Origin: Zygnema cylindricum | Lineage: Eukaryota; Streptophyta; Zygnematophyceae; Zygnematales; Zygnemataceae | Reading direction: 5' to 3' | Assembly: GCA_037447655.1 (NCBI GenBank) | Contig: JBBHKE010000230.1 | Span: forward strand, 62,001-126,000 | Length of the DNA stretch: 64,000 bases | Shown here: positions 63,434 to 64,000 of the stretch, in pieces | How the letters are laid out: every line of letters starts with the position of its first letter | How positions within the stretch are numbered: the first letter of the stretch is position 1 | Position numbers and translations under genes: made by a program | Notes under the pieces: model-generated | Seen by the model: the letters and a program-made list of their open reading frames with translations, nothing else | Databases searched by the model: none | What the model was told of the DNA's origin: nothing

Positions 63434-64000
63434 TCAATGACATACACCATCGTGGAAGTCAAATTTAATTTGTTCTTTTTATTCTCATCACATTCCTCAC
63501 TGACCTTCACACAAACTTCTTACATGAGTGAAAAACAATGTACCATCAATAAAGCTTCCACTCAACCTCTCTCGGAAATTTGTCATCGTCACTACATTCA
63601 CCACCTTTAAACAATCCGTAGAACAACGAGATGCATTCATTCTCTAAATAAACGATGTATCTCCACAAAACTGGAAAAAAGAAAATACTTTTCCATAAAG
63701 AAAACAACTATGTAAAAACTAGGTTTATACAAAAAAACCATCGGCGGATGAATGGTACTAGTAAAGTACTATTTTACATTTACTTCCCGCATCAAAAACT
63801 ACACCTAAAATAGACCCTAACCATAGTAAATAATGGCATATAAACTCAGTCATAACTGAAACTTAGAGTAAAACGACTGAAACGAGACTTCAACTGAACT
63901 TAACTGAAACTTCAGTTTTAAGTTAGGCCTGCAAGGGAGCAGTGGCAATGAACAGGAAATGTGACAAATGTCACTGACTGGAAAAAGAAAATGAGAAGCA
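63434..64000. other. AT-rich end of window
   Basis: I see no recognisable coding, RNA or repeat feature. There is a cluster of AACTGAAACTTCAGT-like short repeats near 63850-63930. Confidence 0.5.

Overview
The window looks like nuclear DNA of a streptophyte (green plant lineage, perhaps a charophyte alga or a bryophyte-grade plant; I cannot fix the species). It holds intron-rich genes with GT-AG introns, a casein kinase 2 alpha subunit of plant type, Ty1/copia and non-LTR retroelements, several families of short terminal-inverted-repeat elements and many microsatellites. Coding exons cover only a small part of it.

Layout. 1-12.8 kb is a nest of LTR retrotransposons. A plus-strand Ty1/copia element (5' end outside the window, frameshifted, with an in-frame stop) sits in the 3' LTR of a coding-free minus-strand LTR element. 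That element in turn sits in the reverse transcriptase of an older, decayed minus-strand copia element. A further copia fragment at 11.7-12.8 kb carries 23-nt hairpin repeats. 13.5-28.6 kb holds a tandem pair of genes whose products resemble the kinase-like plus HERC2-like-repeat part of the plant E3 ligase KEEP ON GOING. Copy 1 (15.0-17.7 kb) is cut off inside the kinase domain; copy 2 (22.4-28.6 kb) runs on into the repeats. Both have G-box/ABRE-like promoter clusters. 30.1-34.7 kb is an unrecognised minus-strand gene that I could assemble into nine coding exons (719 codons).

34.5-48.3 kb is a tandem duplication (copy A about 8.0 kb, copy B about 5.8 kb). One unit begins in intron 1 of the unrecognised gene and ends in intron 2 of the gene for RNA polymerase I subunit RPA12. 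Copy A carries extra transposon insertions. At the junction, copy B's duplicate promoter and first exon of the unrecognised gene face copy A's RPA12 exons 3-5 on the same strand and in compatible phase. This could produce a new 89-aa chimeric zinc-ribbon protein, which I consider the most interesting object in the window.

46.1-50.0 kb (minus) is the full RPA12 gene (129 aa). It is divergently paired with CK2 alpha (50.8-56.6 kb, plus, 337 aa) across a region of about 0.8 kb. 56.6-60.1 kb is non-coding, with a stray LINE 3' tail. 60.1-63.1 kb is a frameshifted non-LTR retrotransposon with reverse transcriptase, a zinc-knuckle-like motif and a PD-D-type endonuclease region. The last kilobase holds one more inverted-repeat element and AT-rich DNA.

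The host genes are housekeeping genes (Pol I transcription, CK2 signalling) plus a KEG-like pair. There is no operon-like logic. The shared theme is remodelling of genes by tandem duplication and transposons. Exon boundaries were derived by hand from splice consensus and reading frame; no transcript evidence was available.
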